Under the pieces are notes generated by a model. It ran no database searches and was not told where the DNA came from. It saw only the letters and a program-made list of their open reading frames with translations. From Cryobacterium glucosi (GTDB lineage Bacteria; Actinomycetota; Actinomycetes; Actinomycetales; Microbacteriaceae), in NCBI RefSeq assembly GCF_004402235.1, contig NZ_SOFS01000012.1:124001-188000 (forward strand): a stretch of DNA of 64,000 bases. Reading direction: 5' to 3'. The position numbers and the translations under genes were made by a program. Shown here one piece after another: positions 36,981 to 44,902 of the stretch (within the stretch, counting starts at the first letter, position 1; every line of letters begins with the position of its first letter).

Positions 36981-37718
36981 ATGGCCGGTAGTTCAACCGA
37001 ACGCTCGGATGCAGCGCCCGGCGCGCGTCCTGAACGTGCGGCAACGTCGGGTGCACGCCGCGTCTCCCGCCGGTGGCCGCTGATCAGTGGCCTCGCAGCC
37101 GTCGCCCTGGCGTGTGCGCTGGGCGCTCTGATCGCAACGCGTGATCATGGGCTGCCGTTGCCCATCGATGTGGAATGGATGCGGGAACTGGTTGAGAATC
37201 GCGAACCCCTCTGGCAGGTCCTTGCACTGACGATGGACTTCCTCGGAGGAGGCGTGGTGGCGACCCTCGTCGTGCCGGCCCTCGTCGCCGTCGCGCTGCT
37301 TGTGGCACGACGTCCCTGGGCGGCGGCTTACTACCTGGTCGCGACCATCGTCACCGGAGCAGCCGTCCAACTCCTGAAACAATTCTTCGGGCGCGCACGC
37401 CCGGAAAATTTCCTGACGAACCTCGATTTCGGATCTTTCCCATCTGGCCACGTTGCGAATGCCGCGACGATGGCCGCAGTCATTGCGATTCTCCTGCCAC
37501 GGATCTGGGTTGTGGTCGCCGGGACCGTTTACACGGCCCTCATGATGATCAGTCGCACCTATCTCGGTGCACACTGGCTCACCGATACCCTGGGCGCCCT
37601 GCTGCTCGGAATCGGCGTCGCGATTGTCACGTGGGCGCCGCTCGCCGCCAAGCTCGACGGTGAACGCGCACTCGCCAAGGAACGCAGGTCACGATCAGCG
37701 AAAGGAATTGCCCCGTGA
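36981..37718 (+). CDS. PAP2-family phosphatase
   Basis: 245 residues with about five to six membrane helices. The three phosphatase motifs are complete: KQFFGRARPEN, SFPSGHV and SRTYLGAHWLTD. Likely substrates are phosphatidic acid, phosphatidylglycerophosphate or undecaprenyl pyrophosphate. ATG at 36981 follows GGAG; ATGs further upstream are less well placed. Its stop overlaps the next PAP2 gene. Confidence 0.9.
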   Translation: MAGSSTERSDAAPGARPERAATSGARRVSRRWPLISGLAAVALACALGALIATRDHGLPLPIDVEWMRELVENREPLWQVLALTMDFLGGGVVATLVVPALVAVALLVARRPWAAAYYLVATIVTGAAVQLLKQFFGRARPENFLTNLDFGSFPSGHVANAATMAAVIAILLPRIWVVVAGTVYTALMMISRTYLGAHWLTDTLGALLLGIGVAIVTWAPLAAKLDGERALAKERRSRSAKGIAP

Positions 37719-38485
37719 ATCCTCCCCGCACCAACGGCCAGCGGCCTTCCCTGCACGGCATGCGCACCAGATTCATCGCAGAGGAACGCGTGCTGGAGCC
37801 CGCCTCTCGCCGGCGATTCTATGTGACGTCGATTGTTCTGGTCGGCTTCGGCGTCGTCTGTTTCACGGCAATCCTCGCCTCCGTCCTGCAGCACAACGGA
37901 CTCACCGTGGTGGACGCGCCTGTGCAGGACTGGCTCTTCGGTATGCGCTCGCCAACCCTGACCGCGATCATGATCGGACTGGCGATCGTTTTCGGGCCCG
38001 TCGCACTTCCCATCCTTCTTCTCGTCGTGTGCGTGGTCTGGGGCATCATAGGTAAGCACGGCCGACGTCCACTCATCCTGGCATCGGCCATGTTGGTCGG
38101 AGTCCTCTTGGGGCAGGTGATCGGACATGCGGTGGACCGCCATCGACCGCCGACCGATCTCATGCTCTTCGGCCCCGATCCCTCCTTCTCCTTCCCGTCC
38201 GGACACGTCCTGGGCGCATCAGACTTCGTCCTGTTGACCGCGTACCTCGTGTTCTCACGTCGTCGAAGCATCCGTGGAGCAATGGCAGGCTTCGGCTTCG
38301 CGCTCCTGTGCATCGTCGCCGCGGCGGTCAGTCGCGTTTATCTGGGCTACCACTGGGCAACGGATGTCATGGCATCCGTATCACTTTCCCTGGTCATTCT
38401 GGGCAGCGTGATCGCCTACGACACGTGGCGAAGCCTTCGGGCTTCCGGGGAGCTCCAGATCACGATCCCGCACTCTGCGGAATGA
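37715..38485 (+). CDS. Second PAP2-family phosphatase
   Basis: 256 residues with about six membrane helices. Motifs HAVDRHRPPTD, FSFPSGHV and SRVYLGYHWATD are complete. GTG start within GTGA, overlapping the stop of the first PAP2 gene, so the two are coupled. The two proteins share only the motifs, so this is not a recent duplication. Base composition here is a little less GC rich than in the flanking blocks. Confidence 0.9.
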   Translation: MNPPRTNGQRPSLHGMRTRFIAEERVLEPASRRRFYVTSIVLVGFGVVCFTAILASVLQHNGLTVVDAPVQDWLFGMRSPTLTAIMIGLAIVFGPVALPILLLVVCVVWGIIGKHGRRPLILASAMLVGVLLGQVIGHAVDRHRPPTDLMLFGPDPSFSFPSGHVLGASDFVLLTAYLVFSRRRSIRGAMAGFGFALLCIVAAAVSRVYLGYHWATDVMASVSLSLVILGSVIAYDTWRSLRASGELQITIPHSAE

Positions 38486-38510
38486 CCTGAACCCGCGTGA
38501 ACCTCAGATG

Positions 38511-39341
38511 TCAGAGCCGGGCGCGCCAGGCCCTGACGAAGCAGTACAGCCCATAGGCGATCAGACCCGCACCAAGAGCAGACAAGATAGGCCCGCCGTA
38601 CGGAAGAGCGACGAGGGACCTCAGCGCCCCGTCCAGGCCGGTCGACTGGCTCGGGTCCACGGTGATGGCCGCAACCACGATGAGGACCGCCACGACGGCC
38701 AACACGATTCCCTTGGCGACGTAGCCGACGATTCCCAAAGCGAGGACAACCTTTCCAGCCGACCCGCTCGGCACCGAGATATCTGCCGTGAACTTCTGCA
38801 ACGCACCCTTGCGCACGAAGTAGACCCCGATGGCCAGCACGAGAAGACCCCCGGCCAGGAGGACGATCACGCCTCCTGGCGCCGCAAGAAGCGATGCGCT
38901 GGCATCACGGGTACTGCCGGCGGAACTCGTCGCTCCCCCCTGCGCAAAGGTGAAAGCGGTCCCCGCAAGAAGGAAGTAGACAACCGCCTTGCCGACTTCA
39001 GTGACGCGCCGGGACCACTGACGTTTGGGGTCTGCGCCGCGCATCAGGAACGCTCCCAGAAGCAGCCAGAGCCCGAGGGCAGCCAGTCCCGCGACCACAA
39101 CCCACAGAACGAATACTCCGCCCGGGCTCGTCGCGAGCTGCCCGAGAGCACCGGACTGATCTGCACTACCGCTTCCGGCACCAACCGCGATGGCGATGGC
39201 TATCGCGGCGATGAGGATGTGCAACAAGCCGTTGACGGCGAAGCCCAGGCGGGCAAGCATCTGCAAAGTGCGGCTGTTCTTTGCTGTGCTGGCAACGCTG
39301 GCCGCTGAGTTACTGATCACGGCCTCAGCATAGGACGACAT
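38511..39341 (-). CDS. DUF1206 membrane protein
   Basis: 276 residues with six membrane helices in three related pairs, each ending in a short basic loop; the final GAGLIAYGLYCFVRAWRARL is typical of DUF1206. Function unknown. It converges with the PAP2 pair (25-base gap). Confidence 0.87.
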   Translation of the reverse strand: MSSYAEAVISNSAASVASTAKNSRTLQMLARLGFAVNGLLHILIAAIAIAIAVGAGSGSADQSGALGQLATSPGGVFVLWVVVAGLAALGLWLLLGAFLMRGADPKRQWSRRVTEVGKAVVYFLLAGTAFTFAQGGATSSAGSTRDASASLLAAPGGVIVLLAGGLLVLAIGVYFVRKGALQKFTADISVPSGSAGKVVLALGIVGYVAKGIVLAVVAVLIVVAAITVDPSQSTGLDGALRSLVALPYGGPILSALGAGLIAYGLYCFVRAWRARL

Positions 39342-39387
39342 CGGTGGTCCGGACTATCCTTCTTCCCTAACGAACTTCCCCAACGAA

Positions 39388-40725
39388 TCAGGGAGTCCAC
39401 CAGGGCCGCAGGGGCAGGCTCCCGAGGCCATCACCGTCCGACGGCTTCACCGCAAGGACCTGGTGCAGCTGGATTCCCCCGGTCTCGAAGGCGAGCCGTG
39501 AGCCGGCCATGTACAGGCCCCAGACCTTCGCGGTCTGCAGTCCGACGTCGGCGACGGCCTCATCCCAGTGCTCGACGAGGTTGGTGCACCAGTCGCGCAG
39601 GGTCAGGGCATAGTGCTGCCGCAGGTTCTCCTCGTGAAGCACCTCCAGGCCGGTGTCCTGTGCGGCGCTGATGATGCGGCCGGAGCCGGTGAGCTCGCCG
39701 TCGGGGAAGACATACCGGTCGATGAACCCGCGGGTGGACGCTTCGGAATGGTTGTCCGGGCGGGTGATGCAGTGGTTGAGCAGGAGCCCGCCCTGGCGCA
39801 GGCGGGACTGCAGGAACTCGAAGTACGCGGGATAGTTGCGCACGCCGATGTGCTCGAGCAGCCCGATCGACGACACGGCGTCGAAGCCGGTCTCGGCGAT
39901 GTCGCGGTAGTCGCCGAACCGGACTTCGGCCAGACCGGCGAGGCCTTCCTCGGCGATCGCACGCTGCGCCCAGCCGGCCTGCTGTTCCGACAGGGTCACT
40001 CCGGTGGCCCTCACGCCGCGGCGGGCCGCGTAACGCACCATGCCGCCCCAGCCGCAGCCGACGTCGAGCAGCCGGTCGCCCGGCTTCAGCCGCAGCTTCT
40101 CGAACACCAGCCGGTACTTGTTCTCCTGAGCCTCGTCGAGGGAGGCGTCCGGGCGCGGGTAGCACGCGCACGTGTAGGTCATCGACGGCCCGAGCACCCA
40201 CTCGTAGAAGGTGTTCGACACGTCGTAGTGGTGGTGGATCGCCTCGGCGTCCCTGCTCTTGCTGTGCCGGAGTCCCCCGGCGATCCGGCGCCAGCGCGGC
40301 GGTGCTTCCAGTTCCGGCGGTTTGATCGGGCGCAGGTGGCCGACTCCGATCGAGCGGATGATGGTGGCCATCACCCGGGGCGACGGCAGCGTGAAGACCA
40401 GGTCGCCGGTGAGCGCTCTGAGGAGCTCGTACGGGTCGCCGGGGTGCACCCCGTGGATCTCGAGGTCACCGGCGATATAGGCGCGGGCCAGGCCCAGGTC
40501 GCCGCGGCCGGTCGCCAGGTAGGTCGTGCCCCGCGGCGTTCTCAGCTCCAGCCCGAGCGGTGCCTCCGGCGGGCCGGCCGAACTCCCGTCGTAGGCGGTG
40601 AAACGGAGCGGGAGCCGACCGCCGGCCAGGATTTCGAGGATCCCGGCGAGGGCGAGCTTCCCCTCCGGCTCCGACGTGCGAGCCCCTTCCGTGGCTTCCG
40701 AGGATCGCTGCTGGAATGTGGTCAT
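39388..40725 (-). CDS. tmsB: Cyclopropane synthase-like methyltransferase, 10-methylene fatty acid synthesis
   Basis: 445 residues. SAM-binding motif LLDVGCGWGGMVRYAARRG, the mycolic/cyclopropane synthase signature TYTCACYPRPDASLDEAQENKY and an N-terminal lipid-associated domain. Together with an FAD reductase (TmsA) this type makes 10-methyl-branched (tuberculostearic) fatty acids from oleoyl lipids. Placing it in TmsB and not in plain Cfa rests on the partner gene, whose stop overlaps this start (ATGA). Confidence 0.85.
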   Translation of the reverse strand: MTTFQQRSSEATEGARTSEPEGKLALAGILEILAGGRLPLRFTAYDGSSAGPPEAPLGLELRTPRGTTYLATGRGDLGLARAYIAGDLEIHGVHPGDPYELLRALTGDLVFTLPSPRVMATIIRSIGVGHLRPIKPPELEAPPRWRRIAGGLRHSKSRDAEAIHHHYDVSNTFYEWVLGPSMTYTCACYPRPDASLDEAQENKYRLVFEKLRLKPGDRLLDVGCGWGGMVRYAARRGVRATGVTLSEQQAGWAQRAIAEEGLAGLAEVRFGDYRDIAETGFDAVSSIGLLEHIGVRNYPAYFEFLQSRLRQGGLLLNHCITRPDNHSEASTRGFIDRYVFPDGELTGSGRIISAAQDTGLEVLHEENLRQHYALTLRDWCTNLVEHWDEAVADVGLQTAKVWGLYMAGSRLAFETGGIQLHQVLAVKPSDGDGLGSLPLRPWWTP

Positions 40726-42101
40726 CGTCGTAACACCGCCTTTGCGTAGAGATCGAGGAGACGCGAATCGGGGTCGTATCGGTCCTTGACGCTCCGATAG
40801 ACGTCTCCGCCATAGAGTCCGTCGAACTTCTCCGGAGAGTAGTACGAGTCCGAGTACAGCGACTTGTGCCCGTCGAACTCGCCGACCGCATCCTCGATCC
40901 GACGGTTCGTCTCCCCCTCGGTCGACCCCACCGGCACCGTCGACCAGAACCCGACGTTGACATACGTCTGTCGCGGCCGGATCGGGTACAGCGGCCAGCC
41001 GCCGTCGTCACGCAGCCGCAGCGGGCAGAGCCAGATCGGTTCGATCGGCACAGTGGCCAGAAACCACTCCAGGAACTCCGCACAGCGCTCGATCGGTATC
41101 TCGACGTCCTGCACGACACGTTCCCGGCGTGGACGATTCCGCAGCCACTCGAGGCGATCCCCGATCTGGAATCGCTGTTCGTAGCGCATCAGCTTCCCGT
41201 AGAAGCTGCTGCGCCGAAGCGTTCGGGGCCAGAGCCTGCGGACGAGCGGACGCTGTGCGCCGAATGCCGCCGAGCACCAGAACCAGTCCGTGTCCCACCG
41301 CCACAGGTAGTCGTGGATCGTGAGCCGGTCGACCGTGGTGCCGGCGTCGTGCTGGATGGACCGGTAGTAGATCTTCTGCCCGGTGTAATCGCTCACCGGG
41401 CCGGACGCGGCGGTCTGGGCGCCCACGCAGAGGTAGCCTTCGTCGGCGCTGAACACCACGCCGTCGAGGTAGTCGACGCGGTCGCCGTCCAGGTCACCGG
41501 TCGCGACGATGCGGTCCATCGCCGCGATGAGGTCGGGGAGCGAGTGGAACCGCAGGTGCCGGATCTCGACGAAGGGGTCAACCTGCTCCAGCTCAATGCG
41601 GAGGCGCACCGCGTACCCGAGCGTGCCGTAGGAGTTCGGGAAAGCGCGGAAGAGGTCCTCGTGCTCAGCCGGCGACGCCGTGATGACGTCGCCCGTTCCG
41701 GTGAGAATGTCCAGCTCCAGCACCGACTCGTGCGGAAGGCCGTTGCGGAAGGACGTCGATTCGATGCCGAGGCCCGTGACCGCACCGCCGAGGGTGATCG
41801 TCTTCAGCTGTGGGACCACGAGCGGAGCCAACCCGAGCGGCAAGGTCGCGGCGAGGAGGTCCTCATAGGTGCACATGCCGGCCACGTCGGCCGTCCGCGC
41901 TTCGGTATCGACCGCGATGACGCCCGTCAATCCCGACGTGTCGAGGCCCGGGGCGTCCGACTTCGCGCGTGACCGGAACAGGTTCGAGGTGTGCTTCGCG
42001 AGCCGGACGGAGGCCGTCGGCGGGACCGCCCGATAGCTCGCGAGCAGCCGCTCGACGCCGGCGGCGTGAATGGTGTGTGCGTCGATCGAGGGAGTGGACA
42101 C
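40722..42101 (-). CDS. tmsA: FAD-linked reductase, partner of the methyltransferase
   Basis: 459 residues. The FAD-binding PCMH domain (TSNLFRSRAK, VPQLKTITLGGAVTGLGIEST, SYGTLGYAVRLRIEL) belongs to the DHCR24/BfaA-like branch. Known TmsA/BfaA enzymes reduce the 10-methylene group to 10-methyl with NADPH. GTG start. It lies upstream of tmsB with a 4-base overlap; the DUF1365 gene found between the pair in mycobacteria is absent. Confidence 0.83.
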   Translation of the reverse strand: MSTPSIDAHTIHAAGVERLLASYRAVPPTASVRLAKHTSNLFRSRAKSDAPGLDTSGLTGVIAVDTEARTADVAGMCTYEDLLAATLPLGLAPLVVPQLKTITLGGAVTGLGIESTSFRNGLPHESVLELDILTGTGDVITASPAEHEDLFRAFPNSYGTLGYAVRLRIELEQVDPFVEIRHLRFHSLPDLIAAMDRIVATGDLDGDRVDYLDGVVFSADEGYLCVGAQTAASGPVSDYTGQKIYYRSIQHDAGTTVDRLTIHDYLWRWDTDWFWCSAAFGAQRPLVRRLWPRTLRRSSFYGKLMRYEQRFQIGDRLEWLRNRPRRERVVQDVEIPIERCAEFLEWFLATVPIEPIWLCPLRLRDDGGWPLYPIRPRQTYVNVGFWSTVPVGSTEGETNRRIEDAVGEFDGHKSLYSDSYYSPEKFDGLYGGDVYRSVKDRYDPDSRLLDLYAKAVLRR

Positions 42102-42145
42102 CCACCCAAGCTAGTCCTCGATCGCCCAGCCCGCACGCATCGCCG

Positions 42146-42967
42146 TTACGAGAGATCGAGACTGGACCTGGCGAAACGAGCGGAGAGGAACCGGCCGTTG
42201 ATCAGGAGACCTTCGGCATCATCACGGACGGCCGCGTCGTACATCTCGGTGACGGCCGTCTCGAGAACGGTCAACTGAGCGGCCAGTGCCGTGTCAGGCG
42301 TGGTGCCGTCGGCCAAGACGTGATTGTGCGCCCACTCGGCAGGGAGCGCAAGATACGTGCGCAGAGTCTCGGGGAGATACGAGGTCGCCGTTCGCCTGGC
42401 CGTCATCTCGGCTTCCAGGTTGCCCGCCAGCCTCGGCAGTGTCTCCAGCAGCAGCCCGGTGATCCGACGGACGGCCGTCACGGCTTCCGGCGGGAGACGG
42501 GACTCCACCCGCGCCGGAAGGCTTCTCAGATCGACGTCGAGGGTCGCATCGGCAACCCGTACGTCCGACCCTGTCGACTCGATGCCGAGGGTGTGGAGTG
42601 CGTGCGCCGCCGCGGAAGCCTCGCCCGCGGCATCCCCCGCCACGGCGGCGATACGGCCGGCGAAGACGCTGAGCCATTCGCCGAGGGTCAGGGTCCGCCG
42701 TGAGATCACGACGCCGCCGGAAACCTTCTGGGCCTGGGCGAGGAACCGGGGTCCCGCGAGGTGAGTGAGGGTCAGGGTCTCACTGTTCGCCCCAAGTCGA
42801 ATCTCACGGATGGACCCGGGCTTGCCGGCCAGGCGGTCTGCCAGCGAGCGGTTCCGTTCCACCGTCAGGACACTCGCGGCCACCGGTGCGGACAGCGCAC
42901 GTATGGCTCCGTCGGCGAGGCCGGCCAGAAACGCCTGGGGGTCGGCCGTGGCTTGCTCGAGGGTCAC
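42146..42967 (-). CDS. Cytosolic protein with XpaC-like C-terminal domain
   Basis: 273 residues with no membrane segment. The first 140 residues are unassigned. The last 125 align by eye with the C-terminus of the XpaC-like protein at 7150-7788: both have LP-EA...., YLP..L..YLxLP, a QL..LET stretch, and end RFL..(K/R)F.RSxLDL. GTG start within GTGA, overlapping the stop of the upstream YbjQ-like gene, so it is the third gene of a three-gene operon. Function unknown. Confidence 0.75.
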   Translation of the reverse strand: MTLEQATADPQAFLAGLADGAIRALSAPVAASVLTVERNRSLADRLAGKPGSIREIRLGANSETLTLTHLAGPRFLAQAQKVSGGVVISRRTLTLGEWLSVFAGRIAAVAGDAAGEASAAAHALHTLGIESTGSDVRVADATLDVDLRSLPARVESRLPPEAVTAVRRITGLLLETLPRLAGNLEAEMTARRTATSYLPETLRTYLALPAEWAHNHVLADGTTPDTALAAQLTVLETAVTEMYDAAVRDDAEGLLINGRFLSARFARSSLDLS

Positions 42968-43788
42968 CAGCGGCCACCGTCCGTCAGGGGAAGCACGAGG
43001 CTCGGAGTGGCGATGACGTGATCCTCGCGCAGTTCGCGGACCGCGCTTCCGATCGCGAAGAATTCCGTGGTGTGCCCGCCCCACCGGTGCGGCAGCGACA
43101 GGAGTTGCACTCCGACGATGCCGTCAGCCGCGAGGGTTTCGGCCTCCGTCTGCATTCTCCCCATGGCCAGTTCGCGAGCGTCGTACAGCGCCTCCGTGAA
43201 TTGGGTGATCTCGACGTTCGCTCCCAGGCTGCTGAGGGCGGCTATCGTTCCCCGGTGGGCGATGTGATAGACGCAGGTTCCCATCACGAGGCCGAGCGGT
43301 GCGTAGCCCGACTGGATCAGGGTCCAGAAGTCCTGGCCGGAGAGGTCCGAGGTGAACGGAAGACCCTTGTTGTTGCGCCAGGTACCGCTCGCCGGGGCGT
43401 GGTCTGCCACGACGGCTGTTCCGATGGCCACGAATTCGGCAAGGTTGTTGCCGTAGTCCTTGAACTCGATCTCGAGCCGAACGCCCACGATGCCGTCTGC
43501 GCCCAGGGCGTCGGCCTCCGCCTCCATGCGCGTCATCGCGAGTTCCCGAGCGTGGTACATCGCGGCACTGAGCTTGTCGAGCTCCATGTTCTGGCCCCAG
43601 CGTCGCGTCTGGATCCCGACGTGGTAGACGCTCGAACCGAGCACGAGTCCCACCGGGCGGAATCCGGCTTGCCGCACCAGGAGGAACTCGTTGACGGACA
43701 GGTCGGACGTGAACAGATGCTTCTTGCCGTCGGCCAGGCGCGCCCGGGCGCTCGCCGAGAGGGAGACGCCGGAGAATGGGTCCGTCAT
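42964..43788 (-). CDS. Protein with two YbjQ-type (heavy-metal-binding, PF01906-like) domains
   Basis: 274 residues. Two related units (about residues 22-130 and 143-262) each carry FTSDLS, GLVxGxxVYH, YxARELAMxRMxxEAxxLxADGIVGV and EF(V/F)AIG(T/S)AV. YbjQ proteins form pentameric rings; the heavy-metal label is historical and no metal-ligand cluster is seen here. It starts 40 bases after the stop of another double-YbjQ gene. Role unknown. Confidence 0.82.
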   Translation of the reverse strand: MTDPFSGVSLSASARARLADGKKHLFTSDLSVNEFLLVRQAGFRPVGLVLGSSVYHVGIQTRRWGQNMELDKLSAAMYHARELAMTRMEAEADALGADGIVGVRLEIEFKDYGNNLAEFVAIGTAVVADHAPASGTWRNNKGLPFTSDLSGQDFWTLIQSGYAPLGLVMGTCVYHIAHRGTIAALSSLGANVEITQFTEALYDARELAMGRMQTEAETLAADGIVGVQLLSLPHRWGGHTTEFFAIGSAVRELREDHVIATPSLVLPLTDGGRW

Positions 43789-43828
43789 GGGGTGGTCGTC
43801 CGTTCGCTCGTCGTGGGTGCTGGGGAGA

Positions 43829-44767
43829 TCATCGTTCAGGCGTTCGTGGGCGTTGCGGGGAATCGCGCAGGGGCATCACGGTCAGGGGCGGAGGAACGGC
43901 CGACCGGTTCCGCGCGCGCGGCAACGCCATCAGGGTGGTGCCGACGACGACGAATTCGGCGTGCAGGTCTCGCGCATCCGAGCCGCCGCACGCGGTGTCG
44001 AACTCGGACAGCGTGGTGTCGGTCACGACGAGATCTGCCGCACCCGTGTGCGTGACCCGGCGCGCGAGCCGCTCCCTGGCTTCGCGCCGCGCCGCCTGGA
44101 CCAGCCTGGTCATCCCGGTCACTTCGCCGTTGATCCAACTGGTGCGCTGCTGCTGAAGCTGCCAATCCTCATGCTTCGTCGACACGGACATCCCGAGCAC
44201 GACACTGTGCGGGAGATATCCGGCCAGGAGAGCCGCGGCGCAGTCTTCTCCGCTCAGGTTGGTGTACCAGGGGTCGGCCGCGGATCCGGGAGAAGGCACG
44301 AGAGAGGAATCCGTGGAGCGCACGGCCGTACCGAGGGCGCTGAATTCCCAGGCCGTGCCCTCGACGCGGGTGCGACGGATGCGAATGTCAACGACTCCGT
44401 GCGCCCCGAGTGCCTGCGCTTCGACGCGCATCCGCTTGAGTGCGCCATACCAGCCGCGTTCGTATGCGCCGACGTAGGGGGCGAAGCTGCCCCAGGTGGA
44501 CCCGCCGCCTGAGGTCGTCACGGGCGAAACCTGGCCTATCGACGATCTCCCCATCTTCGCCCCCGACGTCCACCAGGCACAACCGCTGCCCTTCCACCCG
44601 AGGTTCATGACGGCGCAGCCGAAGACTTCGCCGACGGCGGTCAGCCCGACGCTCTGGATGCTCGCCGCCGCGGCGACCGAGAGCAGCGACCCCGCTGTTC
44701 GACTGGCCTTTTGTCCAGCGATGCGGGCATGCGCAGCAGGCGGCAGTCCCCCCGTCCATTCATCCAC
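43829..44767 (-). CDS. Second double YbjQ-like protein, more diverged
   Basis: 312 residues. Unit one (about residues 15-170) has a YGALKRMRVEAQALGAHGVVDIRI core and a Gly/Ser-rich insertion; unit two (about 180-290) starts YTNLSGEDCAAALLAGYLPHSVVLGMSV and ends HAEFVVVGTTLMAL. It heads the operon with the other YbjQ-like gene and the XpaC-domain gene. GTG at 44767 is taken as the start; another GTG at 44806 is possible, and neither has a clear ribosome-binding site. Confidence 0.75.
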   Translation of the reverse strand: MDEWTGGLPPAAHARIAGQKASRTAGSLLSVAAAASIQSVGLTAVGEVFGCAVMNLGWKGSGCAWWTSGAKMGRSSIGQVSPVTTSGGGSTWGSFAPYVGAYERGWYGALKRMRVEAQALGAHGVVDIRIRRTRVEGTAWEFSALGTAVRSTDSSLVPSPGSAADPWYTNLSGEDCAAALLAGYLPHSVVLGMSVSTKHEDWQLQQQRTSWINGEVTGMTRLVQAARREARERLARRVTHTGAADLVVTDTTLSEFDTACGGSDARDLHAEFVVVGTTLMALPRARNRSAVPPPLTVMPLRDSPQRPRTPER

Positions 44768-44846
44768 GTGCTCATATAAGCACCCCGGACCCGGATAGCC
44801 AGGCACGTCCGCGGTCGGACACGGTTTATTTCCCGGTGACGCAGAA

Positions 44847-44885
44847 CGCCCGGTGCGCCGGAGACTCTCTCGGGCGCACCGGGCG
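44847..44885 (-). terminator. Terminator of the cellobiose phosphorylase gene
   Basis: CGCCCGGTGCGCC and GGCGCACCGGGCG form a perfect 13-base-pair stem with a 13-base loop, 17 bases after the phosphorylase stop. No T tract. It also separates the gene from the YbjQ operon. Confidence 0.75.
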
Positions 44886-44902
44886 AATGCCGGCCGGGGT
44901 GA

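Noticed and set aside
35100-39388. Possible genomic island inserted at tRNA-Leu
   Set aside because: No integrase and no second copy of the tRNA 3' end were found in the window; the genes are ordinary lipid functions.
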